16,805 bases of DNA from JBLKSS01 sp047607725 (GTDB lineage Bacteria; Pseudomonadota; Gammaproteobacteria; Enterobacterales; Enterobacteriaceae). The DNA lies in the NCBI RefSeq assembly GCF_047607725.1, contig NZ_JBLKSS010000082.1, forward strand, positions 1 to 16,805, read 5' to 3'. Each line of letters opens with the position of its first letter. The first letter of the stretch is position 1. Below the pieces are notes generated by a model. The model did not search any database, was not told the origin of the DNA, and was given only the letters and a program-made list of their open reading frames with translations. This document shows, one piece after another, positions 1 through 8,101 of the stretch. The position numbers were made by a program, and so were the translations under genes.

Positions 1-37
1 TCAACCAGCTTAATTTTAAAGTCCAGCGGGAAATTGG

Positions 38-75
38 GACGACGTCTTGAGGGTTTTGGTGGGGTTTGTTTCATG
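38..75 (+). repeat. Degenerate fragment resembling the terminal repeat of the 9294-9631 element
   Basis: The stretch contains GACGTCTTGA followed by TTGGTGGGG(T)TTTGTT and a nearby ATG. This matches the order and most bases of the inner part of the 50-bp inverted repeat at 9294-9343 (GACGTCTTGA, then TTGGTGGGTTTGTT, then ATG). The outermost bases of the repeat (GTAAGCGCC) are not recognisable here. Just downstream, at about 85-107, a sequence with TTAA...AATGGACA resembles one arm of the hairpin inside the larger element. I read it as a decayed partial copy; the identity is by eye, so the call is tentative. Confidence 0.45.
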
Positions 76-289
76 AATTGCGCCCATTAAAAAAATAATG
101 GACATCATCTTCAATAACTTGATGGGGAATTAACAGACGGCGCTGGGCGTACGCTTATGATAATTAGCACCATAAAAGTGCATACCATTACATCACCAGC
201 GCGTGTCGTGGGAAAGAGGACGTAAAGTTAAACGGGAGGCGTAAACATGAGGGGCTTACCGTGGTGGTGCAGACCAAGCACCTGAAGCC

Positions 290-495
290 ATGGTCGTTAT
301 CATCGCGGTGAAAACGCCCTTGGGTGGCCGTCGGTCGCGGTAAATAGCATCAGCATTTGCGGCGTTGACGGCTAGAGCGAACGCCATCAGGCGGGCGTTA
401 ACAACAGCGCGTTAGCACTCACAATGGCAAGCCCTGACCGGCACCCATCGGCTCTGGCGCGCCGCAAGCACCATCATGCGGCGTGATGGCCCGCA
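290..495 (+). pseudogene. Acetyl-CoA acetyltransferase (thiolase) remnant
   Basis: Only scraps of a thiolase remain. At 290 an ATG opens MVVIIAVKTPLGG, which resembles the N-terminus of AtoB/YqeF-type thiolases (VIVxAxRTPIG), and it stops at 341-343. From about 353 a different frame reads AFAAL, like the NEAFAAQ motif. At 397 another frame reads VNNSALAL, matching VNGGAIALGHP, and after a further shift around 442-460 comes PIGSGA, matching HPIGASGAR. The middle roughly 300 residues, including the active-site cysteine region, are absent, and at least three frame changes separate the pieces. A functional thiolase condenses or cleaves acetoacetyl-CoA; this one cannot. It points convergently toward lysS. 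The assignment rests on the order and spacing of three family motifs rather than on a long match. Confidence 0.6.
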
Positions 496-519
496 ATGGT
501 GCAGCGGACTCGCCAGGAC

Positions 520-541
520 GGCGGGCGCTATTTAGCCCGCC
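520..541 (-). terminator. Stem-loop downstream of lysS
   Basis: GGCGGGC at 520-526 pairs with GCCCGCC at 535-541 across an 8-nt loop, 12 bp past the lysS stop codon. There is no T-run on either side, so this is not a canonical intrinsic terminator. It may serve as an mRNA 3' end stabiliser or a Rho-dependent site. Confidence 0.4.
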
Positions 542-552
542 GATCCCCGGGA

Positions 553-2073
553 CTATTTTTGCGGACGCAGCGCCGGGAACAGGATCACATCGCGAATGGT
601 GTGACTGTTAGTCAGCAGCATCATCAGGCGATCGATACCAATTCCCAGACCCGCGGTCGGAGGCAGACCGTGTTCCAAGGCGGTGACATAGTCTTCATCA
701 TAGAACATGGCTTCATCATCGCCGGCGTCTTTAGCCTGGGCCTGCTCGGCAAAGCGCGCCGCCTGATCTTCGGCATCGTTAAGCTCCGAAAAGCCGTTGC
801 CGATTTCACGCCCGCCGATAAAGAATTCAAAACGATCGGTGAAGAACGGATTTTCATCATTGCGGCGCGCCAGCGGCGAAACTTCCGCCGGGTAGGCGGT
901 GATGAACGTCGGCTGGATCAAATGGCTTTCCACCGTCTCTTCAAAAATTTCGGTCTGCACCCGACCCAGGCCCCAGCCTTTGTCTACCTTAATGCCCAGC
1001 GACTCGGCAATGGCGGTCGCGGAGGCCATATCGTCCAGCGCTTCTGGCCGGGTTTCCGGGCGATAATGGCAAATGGCCTCTTTCATGGTCATCTGGGTAA
1101 ACGGCTTGCCGAAATCAAAGGTCTGGTCGCCATAATGCACCACGCTGCTGCCCAATACCCGCTGGGTCAAGGTGCGGAACAAATCCTCCACCAACACAAT
1201 CAGGTCGCGGTAATCCGCGTAGGCCATATAAAGTTCCATCATGGTAAACTCAGGATTATGGCGCGGCGACAGTCCTTCGTTGCGGAAGTTGCGGTTGATT
1301 TCAAATACTCGCTCAAAACCGCCCACAACCAGCCGCTTGAGATAAAGCTCGGGCGCGAGGCGCAGATACATATCGATATCCAGCGCATTATGGTGGGTAA
1401 TAAACGGACGCGCCGCGGCGCCGCCGGGGATGGTCTGCATCATCGGCGTTTCCACTTCCATAAAGTCGTGGTCCATCATAAATCGGCGAATTTCCGCCAT
1501 GATGCGCGAACGAACTTTAAAGGTTTGGCGCGATTCGTCGTTGGCGATCAAATCGAGATAACGCTGGCGATAGCGGGTTTCCTGATCGGCCAGACCGTGA
1601 AACTTATCCGGCAGCGGGCGCATCGCCTTGGTCAACAGGCGAATTTCGCTACAGTGTACCGACAGCTCGCCGGTGCGGGTTTTGAATAATTTACCGCGCG
1701 CGCCGAGAATGTCTCCGAGGTCCCATTTTTTAAACTGTTCGTTGTACTGGCCTTCGGGTAGATCGTCGCGGGCGACGTACAGCTGGATTTCCCCTCCCAC
1801 GTCCTGCAGGGTGGCAAAGGAGGCTTTGCCCATGATGCGGCGGGTCATCATGCGCCCGGCGATGCTGACTTCGATATTTAACGCTTCCAGCTCTTCGTTA
1901 CTTTTCTCGCCGTAGCGGGCGTGCAGCTGGTCGGAAACCGCGTCCCGGCGGAAATCGTTGGGAAAAGCGATGCCCTGCTGGCGCAATTGGGTAAGCTTTT
2001 CCCGCCGAGAACGCAGCTCGTTATTGAGATCCAGCGCCTGAGGGGCACCGTCCTGTGAGTGTGATTCAGACAT
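553..2073 (-). CDS. lysS: Lysyl-tRNA synthetase, class II
   Basis: Cytosolic LysRS charges tRNA-Lys with lysine via lysyl-adenylate. The 506-residue product matches E. coli LysS (505) along its length. The N-terminal OB-fold that binds the anticodon is at about residues 65-150 (VSIAGRMMTRRIMGKASF). The class II core follows: motif 1 near FMEVETPMMQ, motif 2 at FRNEGLSPRHNPEF with its catalytic arginine, and motif 3 at GLGIGIDRLMMLL close to the C-terminus. All signature residues appear present and no frameshift is seen. The ATG lies 9 bp after the prfB stop codon, the same prfB-lysS arrangement as in E. coli, so the two are probably co-transcribed and translationally coupled. Confidence 0.97.
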   Translation of the reverse strand: MSESHSQDGAPQALDLNNELRSRREKLTQLRQQGIAFPNDFRRDAVSDQLHARYGEKSNEELEALNIEVSIAGRMMTRRIMGKASFATLQDVGGEIQLYVARDDLPEGQYNEQFKKWDLGDILGARGKLFKTRTGELSVHCSEIRLLTKAMRPLPDKFHGLADQETRYRQRYLDLIANDESRQTFKVRSRIMAEIRRFMMDHDFMEVETPMMQTIPGGAAARPFITHHNALDIDMYLRLAPELYLKRLVVGGFERVFEINRNFRNEGLSPRHNPEFTMMELYMAYADYRDLIVLVEDLFRTLTQRVLGSSVVHYGDQTFDFGKPFTQMTMKEAICHYRPETRPEALDDMASATAIAESLGIKVDKGWGLGRVQTEIFEETVESHLIQPTFITAYPAEVSPLARRNDENPFFTDRFEFFIGGREIGNGFSELNDAEDQAARFAEQAQAKDAGDDEAMFYDEDYVTALEHGLPPTAGLGIGIDRLMMLLTNSHTIRDVILFPALRPQK

Positions 2074-2082
2074 ATGGGTTCC

Positions 2083-3181
2083 TCATAGCCCTGCTTTAAG
2101 ACTGGCTTCGATAAATTTGTCCAGATCGCCATCCAGCACCGACTGGGTATTACGGGTTTCCACGCCGGTACGTAGATCCTTAATGCGGGAATCGTCCAGC
2201 ACATAGGAGCGGATCTGGCTGCCCCAGCCGATATCGGACTTGGTATCTTCCAGCGCCTGCTTTTCGGCGTTCTTTTTCTGCAGCTCGAATTCATACAGCT
2301 TGGCTTTCAGCTGTTTCATCGCCTGATCTTTGTTTTTATGCTGCGAGCGGTCGTTCTGGCACTGGGTGACGATATTGGTCGGCAAGTGGGTAATACGCAC
2401 CGCGGATTCGGTCCGGTTAACGTGCTGGCCGCCGGCGCCGGAGGCGCGGTAAACATCGATACGCAGATCCGTCGGGTTAATCTCGATATCGATATCATCG
2501 TCCACTTCCGGATAAACAAAAGCGGAGCTGAATGAGGTGTGACGCCGGCCGCCGGAGTCGAACGGGCTCTTGCGCACCAGGCGGTGCACGCCGGTTTCGG
2601 TACGGAGCCAGCCATAAGCGTAGTCACCGATGACCTTGATGGTCACCGATTTGATGCCGGCCACTTCCCCTTCCGACTCTTCGATAATTTCGGTTTTGAA
2701 ATCGTGCGATTCCGCCCAGCGCAAATACATTCTGAGCAGCATGCTGGCCCAATCCTGCGCTTCGGTGCCGCCGGAGCCGGCCTGGATATCTACATAGCAG
2801 TCGGCGCTGTCGTACTCGCCGGAAAACATGCGACGGAATTCCAGCTGGCCCACTTTGGCCTCCAGACCGTCCAGTTCGCTTTGGGCTTCGAGGAAGGTCT
2901 CTTCATCGTCCTCTTCCACCGCCAGATCCAACAGGCCGGAGACGTCCTCCACACCCTGGGTTAGCTTGTCGATGGTTTCAACGATAGCCTCTAGCGACGA
3001 GCGCTCTTTGCCCAGCGCCTGTGCGCGTTCGGGCTCATTCCAGACGTCCGGCTGTTCGAGCTCGGCGTTTACTTCTTCGAGGCGTTCTTTCTTGAGATCG
3101 TAGTCAAAGATACCCCCTCAGAACGGCTGTCCTTTCCGACAGGTCCTGAATACGGTTTTTTACCGGATTTATTTCAAACAT
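2083..3181 (-). CDS. prfB: Peptide chain release factor 2 (with programmed +1 frameshift)
   Basis: RF2 recognises UAA and UGA and triggers peptidyl-tRNA hydrolysis on the ribosome. Translation starts at the ATG at 3181 (MFEINPVKNRIQD). Twenty-five codons later it meets an in-frame UGA at 3104-3106, and a +1 shift there continues as DYDLKKERLEEV to the stop at 2083, giving 365 residues, the same as E. coli RF2. The codon-recognition tripeptide SPF is in RKSPFDSGG, and the catalytic GGQ is in RASGAGGQHVNR. Position 246 is Ala, as in most bacteria, not the Thr of E. coli K-12. The zero-frame ORF alone would miss the first ~75 residues. It is followed 9 bp later by lysS. Confidence 0.96.
3103..3118 (-). 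promoter_or_regulatory. prfB autoregulatory +1 frameshift signal
   Basis: Read on the minus strand the site is AGGGGGTATCTTTGAC: a Shine-Dalgarno-like AGGGGG, a 3-nt spacer, the slippery CTT, the in-frame TGA and the C that makes it a weak stop. This matches the known RF2 frameshift element. When RF2 is scarce the ribosome pauses at UGA and slips +1 to make full-length RF2; when RF2 is abundant it terminates. The element is complete, so autoregulation is probably intact. Confidence 0.96.
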
Positions 3182-3226
3182 GGATTAATGTGCTCATTGA
3201 CGAGAAGGAATGCGTGTTAACCCGTT

Positions 3227-3255
3227 ATTCTAACGGATCCGCGCCCCGGGCGGTA
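3227..3255 (-). promoter_or_regulatory. Possible prfB-lysS promoter
   Basis: On the minus strand TAGAAT (3227-3232) is a good -10 match (5 of 6), about 45 bp upstream of the prfB ATG. The hexamer 17 bp further up, TACCGC, is a poor -35. No better candidate is seen in the recJ-prfB gap. Confidence 0.25.
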
Positions 3256-3258
3256 GTA

Positions 3259-3287
3259 GCCGTCGTCATCCTATTGGCGGCGACGGC
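3259..3287 (-). terminator. Stem-loop after recJ
   Basis: GCCGTCG (3259-3265) pairs perfectly with CGACGGC (3281-3287) around a 15-nt loop, starting 6 bp past the recJ stop codon. There is no T-run, so factor-independent termination is doubtful. It may separate recJ from prfB or protect the recJ mRNA end. Confidence 0.3.
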
Positions 3288-3293
3288 GGTCCA

Positions 3294-5024
3294 TTACAGC
3301 GGCCAAATATGCTGTATTAATAGCTGTAAACTGCGATTGCCGCGAAACTCGTTAACCTCCAGCTTGTAGGCCAATTCGACGGTATGCACACTATTGTCCG
3401 GCCACAGGCGCGGGTCGATATTGAAAGCGATGCCATCCAGCATCGGGCCGCCGGCCAGCGGTTCCAGCATCAGTTTCAGGTGTTTCTCCCCCCCCAGCCG
3501 CTGATTTAGCACGCGAAAACGCCCGTCAAACAGCGGATCGGGAAACGCCTGTCCCCAGGGGCCGCCGTCGCGCAGCAGCTCGGCGGTGGTCAGCGACAGC
3601 TCCGGGCCGGCCAGCTCGCCGTCCGACCAAATGACGCCTTCGAGCATTGCGGGATCGAGCCACTCATCGACCAGTTCAGCGAAACGCTGGCGGAATCGGT
3701 CAAATTGCGTCTGCTCCAGCGTTAAGCCTACCGCCATGGCATGGCCGCCGAATTTCAGCATTAAACCGGGATGTAATGTGTCCAGCCGCTCGAGCAGATC
3801 GCGCATATGCAAGCCGGCCACCGATCGCCCGGAGCCTTTCAGTACGCCATCACCTGCGGGCGCAAAGGCGATAACCGGCCGGTGAAAACGCTCTTTTATC
3901 CGCGACGCCAATATGCCTACCACGCCCTGATGCCACTGCGCATGATAGATAGCCAGACCAAAGGGCATCGTCTGCTCGTCGCGCGCCATCGCCTGGCACA
4001 GCGCCAACGCTTCGGCTTCCATACCCTGTTCGATTTCACGCCGGGTTTGATTGAGGGCATCCAGCTCCGCCGCCAGCATGCGCGCCTGCGACAGATCGTC
4101 CGTCAACAGCAGCGCAACCCCGACCGACATATCGTCCAGCCGGCCGGCGGCGTTCAGCCGTGGACCCAGCGCGAAGCCCAGGTCGCGGGCGCACAGCCGA
4201 GCGAGGTCGCGGTTAGCCACCTCCGCCAGAGCGCGGATGCCGGGACGGCAGCGGCCGGCGCGGATGCGGCTTAATCCCTGATGCACCAGAATACGGTTAT
4301 TGGCGTCCAGAGGCACTACGTCCGCCACGGTGCCCAGCGCGACCAAATCCAGCAGCTCGGCCAGTTTAGGGGCCGCGATGCCTTGTTGCGTAAACCAGCC
4401 GCTGTCGTTGAGGCGGGCGCGCAGCGCCAGCATCAGATAAAACGCCACGCCGACGCCCGCCAGAGATTTCGAGGCGAAGGCGCAGCCGCGTAAATTGGGA
4501 TTAACGATGGCATCGGCGGCCGGCAGGGTATCGCCAGGGAGATGATGATCGGTAATGAGCACCGGGATGCCTTTCTCATGCGCCAGAGCGACGCCGGCAT
4601 GGGAAGAGATACCATTATCCACCGTCAGGATAACCTGCGCGCCGCGCGCCGCCGCCTGCTCCACCACCTCGGGGCTAAGGCCGTAGCCGTCCTCAAAGCG
4701 ATTCGGCACCAGAAAATCTATCGTCTGCGCGCCCATTTGCCGTAGCGCCAGCACCGTTAGCGCGGTGCTGGTCGCGCCGTCGGCGTCGAAATCTCCGACC
4801 ACCATTAATCTGCGCTGATCCGCCAGGGCGCCGACCAGCAGATCCACCGCCTGCTCGATACCGGTCAGTGGATGGTAGGCCAGCAATCCGCGCGCGCCCC
4901 GTTCCAGCTCACCGACCGCGCAAACGCCGCGTTGCACATACAAGCGTTTCAGCAACGGCGGGATATCCGCCTCCGCCAGCAAAGCAATATCGCCCAGCGG
5001 ACGCCGGCGTAGTTCCGTTGTCAT
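3294..5024 (-). CDS. recJ: Single-stranded-DNA-specific 5'-3' exonuclease RecJ
   Basis: RecJ degrades single-stranded DNA 5' to 3' in RecFOR recombination, mismatch repair and base-excision repair. The DHH phosphoesterase motifs that bind the metal ions are all visible: VVGDFDADGATS (about residue 70), TVDNGISSHAG, ITDHHLPGD (the DHH triad) and GPRLNAAGRLDD. The DHHA1 domain follows, with LKGSGRSVAGLHMRD and KFGGHAMAVGL. The ATG at 5024 (MTTELRRRP) gives 576 residues against 577 in E. coli. The frame is open for another 50 codons upstream, but that extension overlaps the 3' end of dsbC and has no family similarity, so I reject it. The start is 13 bp after the dsbC stop, as in the E. coli xerD-dsbC-recJ operon. 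Confidence 0.95.
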   Translation of the reverse strand: MTTELRRRPLGDIALLAEADIPPLLKRLYVQRGVCAVGELERGARGLLAYHPLTGIEQAVDLLVGALADQRRLMVVGDFDADGATSTALTVLALRQMGAQTIDFLVPNRFEDGYGLSPEVVEQAAARGAQVILTVDNGISSHAGVALAHEKGIPVLITDHHLPGDTLPAADAIVNPNLRGCAFASKSLAGVGVAFYLMLALRARLNDSGWFTQQGIAAPKLAELLDLVALGTVADVVPLDANNRILVHQGLSRIRAGRCRPGIRALAEVANRDLARLCARDLGFALGPRLNAAGRLDDMSVGVALLLTDDLSQARMLAAELDALNQTRREIEQGMEAEALALCQAMARDEQTMPFGLAIYHAQWHQGVVGILASRIKERFHRPVIAFAPAGDGVLKGSGRSVAGLHMRDLLERLDTLHPGLMLKFGGHAMAVGLTLEQTQFDRFRQRFAELVDEWLDPAMLEGVIWSDGELAGPELSLTTAELLRDGGPWGQAFPDPLFDGRFRVLNQRLGGEKHLKLMLEPLAGGPMLDGIAFNIDPRLWPDNSVHTVELAYKLEVNEFRGNRSLQLLIQHIWPL

Positions 5025-5037
5025 GTTCACTGCCGTC

Positions 5038-5754
5038 TTAACCGCCCGTTGCCTGGCCGGCTCCTTGCTGATCCAATATGGCGGCCAGCTCTTTCGGGCT
5101 TTGATAACCCGGGATGAGGGTGTCGTTATCGAGCAGCAGCGCCGGCGTGCCCTGAATACCGTACTGGACGCCAAGCGTATAATGTTTGCTGATATCGATA
5201 TCGCAGGTGGCGGGCTGGACGTTGCCGCCGTTCATCGCCTGGGTGAAGGCGTCTTTCGGATTAGCGCTGCACCATACCGACGCCATATCCCGTTCCGTCT
5301 GGGAATTCAGGCCCTGGTGCGGAAACGCCAGATAGCGGATGGTTATCCCCAGGGCATTATAATCTTTGATCTGTTCGTGCAGCTTGTGGCAATAGCCGCA
5401 GGTGATGTCGGTGAACACGGTCACCACATGTTTTTCCTGCGGCGCTTTAAAGATGATCATCTCTTTTTGCAAGGCGTTCAGACGCTTGCCGAGGAGCTGA
5501 TTCGTGACATTGACGGGGTGATCGCTACCGACGTCATACAGCGGGCCCTGGATGACGTGGTGACCGTCATCGGAAACATATAACACGCCGCTTTCGGTCA
5601 ATACGGTTTTCAGTCCGGCAACCGGCGACGGCTGAATATCGGCGCTGTGAATGCCGAGGCGCGAGAGCGAATGCTTAATGGCCGCATCGTCAGCGTGGGC
5701 CAGAGGCGCCAGAGCCAGCGCCATAAAAGAAAACAGTACCAGGCTTTTCTTCAC
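5038..5754 (-). CDS. dsbC: Periplasmic protein disulfide isomerase DsbC
   Basis: DsbC rearranges wrong disulfides in the periplasm as a V-shaped homodimer kept reduced by DsbD. Residues 1-21 form a signal peptide (MKKSLVLFSFMALALAPLAHA, cleaved before DDAAI). An N-terminal dimerisation domain follows, then a thioredoxin-fold domain with the CGYC active site (FTDITCGYCHKLH, about residue 118) and the cis-proline loop GTPALLL. Two further cysteines (VWCSANP and PATCDI) fit the structural disulfide of the family. The 238-residue length is normal. The start codon is GTG (5752-5754) preceded by AAGGA about 10 nt upstream. It lies between xerD (75-bp gap) and recJ. Confidence 0.95.
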   Translation of the reverse strand: MKKSLVLFSFMALALAPLAHADDAAIKHSLSRLGIHSADIQPSPVAGLKTVLTESGVLYVSDDGHHVIQGPLYDVGSDHPVNVTNQLLGKRLNALQKEMIIFKAPQEKHVVTVFTDITCGYCHKLHEQIKDYNALGITIRYLAFPHQGLNSQTERDMASVWCSANPKDAFTQAMNGGNVQPATCDIDISKHYTLGVQYGIQGTPALLLDNDTLIPGYQSPKELAAILDQQGAGQATGG

Positions 5755-5829
5755 AGTTTAATCCTTATCTAAACACCCGGGTCGGGGCCGGCGCATTCAT
5801 ACGCCTGAAATTCGTTTCAATTCCACCGC

Positions 5830-6729
5830 TCAGGCGCGGGGATGATGCTGCTGATGGATAAGCTTCAGCTGCTCGGTGGCGACATGGGTGTAAATCTGCG
5901 TCGTTGAAAGATCGCTATGTCCCAGCAGCAACTGCACCACGCGCAAATCCGCCCCGTGGTTCAGTAAATGGGTCGCAAAGGCGTGCCGCAAAACATGGGG
6001 GAAGAGCCGCTCGCTGTCAACGCCCGCAAGGATGGCATAATGTTTAATGCGATGCCAGAACGTCTGGCGGGTCATTTTGCGGCTGCGGTTGCTGGGGAAC
6101 AGAATGTCCAAACTTTGACCATGGGTCAGCGCCGGACGGCCATGTTCCAGATAATACTCAATCCAGTATACCGCCTCTTCCCCCAATGGCACCAGCCGCT
6201 CCTTATCCCCTTTACCAATCACCCGCACCACGCCCTGTCGTAGACTCACGTCCGACAGGGTCAGCCCCACCAGCTCGGACACCCGCAAGCCGGTGGCATA
6301 GAGCACCTCCAGCATGGCCTTATCGCGTAGCTCGACGGGATCGGCAATGGTCGGCGCCGCCAGTAAATCGCCGACCTGCGCTTCGCTGAGATCCTTAGGC
6401 AGGCGCTGCGGCAATTTGGGTGCCGAGATACCGGCGCTGGGATCGTCGGTGCGCAGCCTTTCCCGGTACAGATACTGAAAAAACCGGCGCGTGGCGCTCA
6501 GTAACCTGGCGGAGCTGGTGGCCTTATAGCCATGATCGAGGCGATCGGCGAGAAAGGCCTGCAAATCCACTGCGCTGGCGCTTAGACAGTCGCGCTGCTG
6601 ACGCCGTAGCCAGGCCGCGAGCGCCTGCAGGTCAAGACGATAGGAGGCCAGCGTGTTTTCCACCAGATTGCGTTCCAGCCACAGGGCATCAAGAAACTGC
6701 TCAATAATGACGTCATCCGGTTGTTCCAT
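5830..6729 (-). CDS. xerD: Site-specific tyrosine recombinase XerD
   Basis: XerD acts with XerC at the dif site to resolve chromosome dimers, under control of FtsK. The 299-residue protein is co-linear with E. coli XerD (298). The N-terminal SAM-like core-binding domain spans about residues 5-90. The catalytic domain carries the expected set: Arg in ATGLRVSELVG (about 149), Lys in VIGKGDKERLVPLG (about 173), HVLRH (His ~245 and Arg ~248), His in LLGHSDLSTTQIYTHV (about 271) and the Tyr nucleophile in that same segment (about 280). The ATG is preceded by AGGAG at 5-7 nt spacing. It heads the xerD-dsbC-recJ set and is divergent from fldB, as in E. coli. Confidence 0.96.
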   Translation of the reverse strand: MEQPDDVIIEQFLDALWLERNLVENTLASYRLDLQALAAWLRRQQRDCLSASAVDLQAFLADRLDHGYKATSSARLLSATRRFFQYLYRERLRTDDPSAGISAPKLPQRLPKDLSEAQVGDLLAAPTIADPVELRDKAMLEVLYATGLRVSELVGLTLSDVSLRQGVVRVIGKGDKERLVPLGEEAVYWIEYYLEHGRPALTHGQSLDILFPSNRSRKMTRQTFWHRIKHYAILAGVDSERLFPHVLRHAFATHLLNHGADLRVVQLLLGHSDLSTTQIYTHVATEQLKLIHQQHHPRA

Positions 6730-6830
6730 ATCTGACTCCTGTATGGGGCGGCAGACGACATTATGCCTGACATACCGTCAAATCTGGTACACTTGACGCC
6801 ATTAGGTTGTTTGCAAGAGTAACATGAGAG

Positions 6831-7244
6831 ATGAAAGTCGGTTTATTTTATGGCTCCAGCACCAGCTATACCGAGATGGCCGCCGAGAAAATCCGAGATA
6901 TTCTCGGAGCGGAGCTGGTAGACCTGCATAACCTAAAAGATGTCCCGGTGCAGCGCATGGCGGACTATACTATCCTCATTCTCGGCATCCCCACCTGGGA
7001 TTTCGGCGAGATTCAGGAAGACTGGGAAGCCATCTGGCCGCAGCTCGCCACCCTCGATCTGCGTGGTAAGATTATCACGCTCTACGGTATGGGGGATCAG
7101 TTGGGTTACGGCGAATGGTTTTTGGATGCGCTGGGCTATCTTCACGATGTTCTGCAACCGCTGGGCGCCAGCTTCATCGGCTACTGGCCCACCGACGGCT
7201 ACGAGTTCACCAGCCAGAAAGCCGTCACCCCCGCCCCACGCTAA
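6831..7244 (+). pseudogene. fldB: Flavodoxin 2, truncated at the C-terminus
   Basis: FldB is a long-chain FMN flavodoxin that carries electrons. The N-terminal 130 residues match E. coli FldB closely: the phosphate loop GSSTSYTEMAAEKI, the ILGIPTWDFGEIQEDWE loop with the flavin-stacking Trp, and GDQLGYGEWFLDALG with the flavin-stacking Tyr. The E. coli protein has 173 residues; here the frame diverges after YEFTSQKAV and stops at 137. About 36 residues are lost: the rest of the long-chain loop, the final strand and the last helix. The stop codon lies just inside the 3' end of ygfX, so a deletion has removed the intergenic DNA as well. Such a product is unlikely to fold or hold FMN well, so I call it a pseudogene, though translation of the truncated frame is possible. 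Confidence 0.8.
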
Positions 7245-7642
7245 GACCCGACCTGTCGCGCCAGCAGCTGGCGCAGGTGACGGAATTCCCGGTCGTCCAT
7301 GCTGTCCGCCGCCAGCCACAGACGCCGGCGCCACGTGCCGCCGGCTTTATGCAGGCTAAGCAATACGCCGCCCTTAAGCATCCAGGCTTTGCGGGTAAAG
7401 GTCCATTCCTCGCGATGCCATTGAATACTGCTGTCGCTCATCAGCACCAGCTCGCCACGGCAGGACATGATATTGCGCTGACTGCGGATGCACTCAAACA
7501 CCATCACCAGTGTCAACCACACCAGCCCGTAATTCTCCGGCCAGGGAGAAAGCAGAATCAGCATTATCAGGATCCCGTAAAACACCAGCGAGCAAAGCTG
7601 AGTGCGCCAAGAGACCCAAATATCACATCGCCAAAGGTCCAC
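7241..7642 (-). CDS. ygfX: Inner-membrane protein YgfX (CptA family)
   Basis: YgfX is a small inner-membrane protein encoded with SdhE. In E. coli it was described as a toxin (CptA) acting on MreB/FtsZ, and in Serratia as a partner of SdhE affecting flavoprotein-linked phenotypes. The 133-residue product matches E. coli YgfX (135), with two hydrophobic segments at about residues 16-37 and 40-55 followed by a soluble tail containing the family signature LWLAADSMDDREFRHLR. The start is GTG (7640-7642), lying inside the 3' end of sdhE, an overlap of 20 nt that suggests translational coupling. Its 3' end collides tail to tail with the truncated fldB. Confidence 0.9.
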   Translation of the reverse strand: MDLWRCDIWVSWRTQLCSLVFYGILIMLILLSPWPENYGLVWLTLVMVFECIRSQRNIMSCRGELVLMSDSSIQWHREEWTFTRKAWMLKGGVLLSLHKAGGTWRRRLWLAADSMDDREFRHLRQLLARQVGS

Positions 7643-7889
7643 GGGATTTGTTTCGCGTTTGTATCATTGAGATAATTTGCTGTAAATCGCGATCGTCAGG
7701 CGGGCCGTGATTCATCAACCAGTTAAACAGATCGGGATCATCACACTCCAACAGCCGGACAAAGCGACGCTTGTCCTGATCATCCAGGGCGTCAAAATCC
7801 TGTTCAAAGAACGGCATAATGGCGATATCCAGCTCGCGCATGCCGCGACGGCAGGCCCAGTGGATCCGCGCTTTATTGGTGATATCCAT
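7623..7889 (-). CDS. sdhE: FAD assembly factor SdhE
   Basis: SdhE helps attach FAD covalently to succinate dehydrogenase and fumarate reductase flavoprotein subunits. The 88-residue protein has the same length as in E. coli and the conserved RGMRELD (RGxxE) motif near residue 15, followed by the acidic LLECDDPDLFNWLMNHG segment typical of the family. A GAGGG Shine-Dalgarno lies about 13 nt upstream of the ATG. It is the first gene of sdhE-ygfX and overlaps ygfX by 20 nt. It is divergent from ygfZ across 212 bp that should contain both promoters; I could not pick out convincing -35/-10 pairs there. Confidence 0.95.
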   Translation of the reverse strand: MDITNKARIHWACRRGMRELDIAIMPFFEQDFDALDDQDKRRFVRLLECDDPDLFNWLMNHGPPDDRDLQQIISMIQTRNKSRGPLAM

Positions 7890-8101
7890 GTTTTATTTTA
7901 CCCTCATAAACGCTACGCACTTCGGCTAGTTTACCCCGTTTTGTCCCGCCACATGAGATAAAACGACACATTTCGACACGTTCTGCACGATTTATTCCGC
8001 CCCGGGCACGTATCGCCAAAAACCGCAGGCAAGATCCGCTTGCAAACCCCCGGCGGTCTTTTACCATTAGGCTATTGTCAGACTACTGATAGGACTGTTC
8101 C

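Noticed and set aside
496..1689. 397-codon plus-strand frame opposite lysS
   Set aside because: It is antisense to lysS over nearly its whole length, has no family signature and reflects the GC-rich codon pattern of the real gene.
5025..5174. 50-codon N-terminal extension of RecJ
   Set aside because: It overlaps the dsbC 3' end, has no similarity to RecJ proteins, and the internal ATG at 5024 gives the family length.
7115..7675. 186-codon plus-strand frame across fldB and ygfX
   Set aside because: It overlaps fldB in another frame and is antisense to ygfX and the sdhE end; composition is histidine/glutamine-rich with no recognisable domain.
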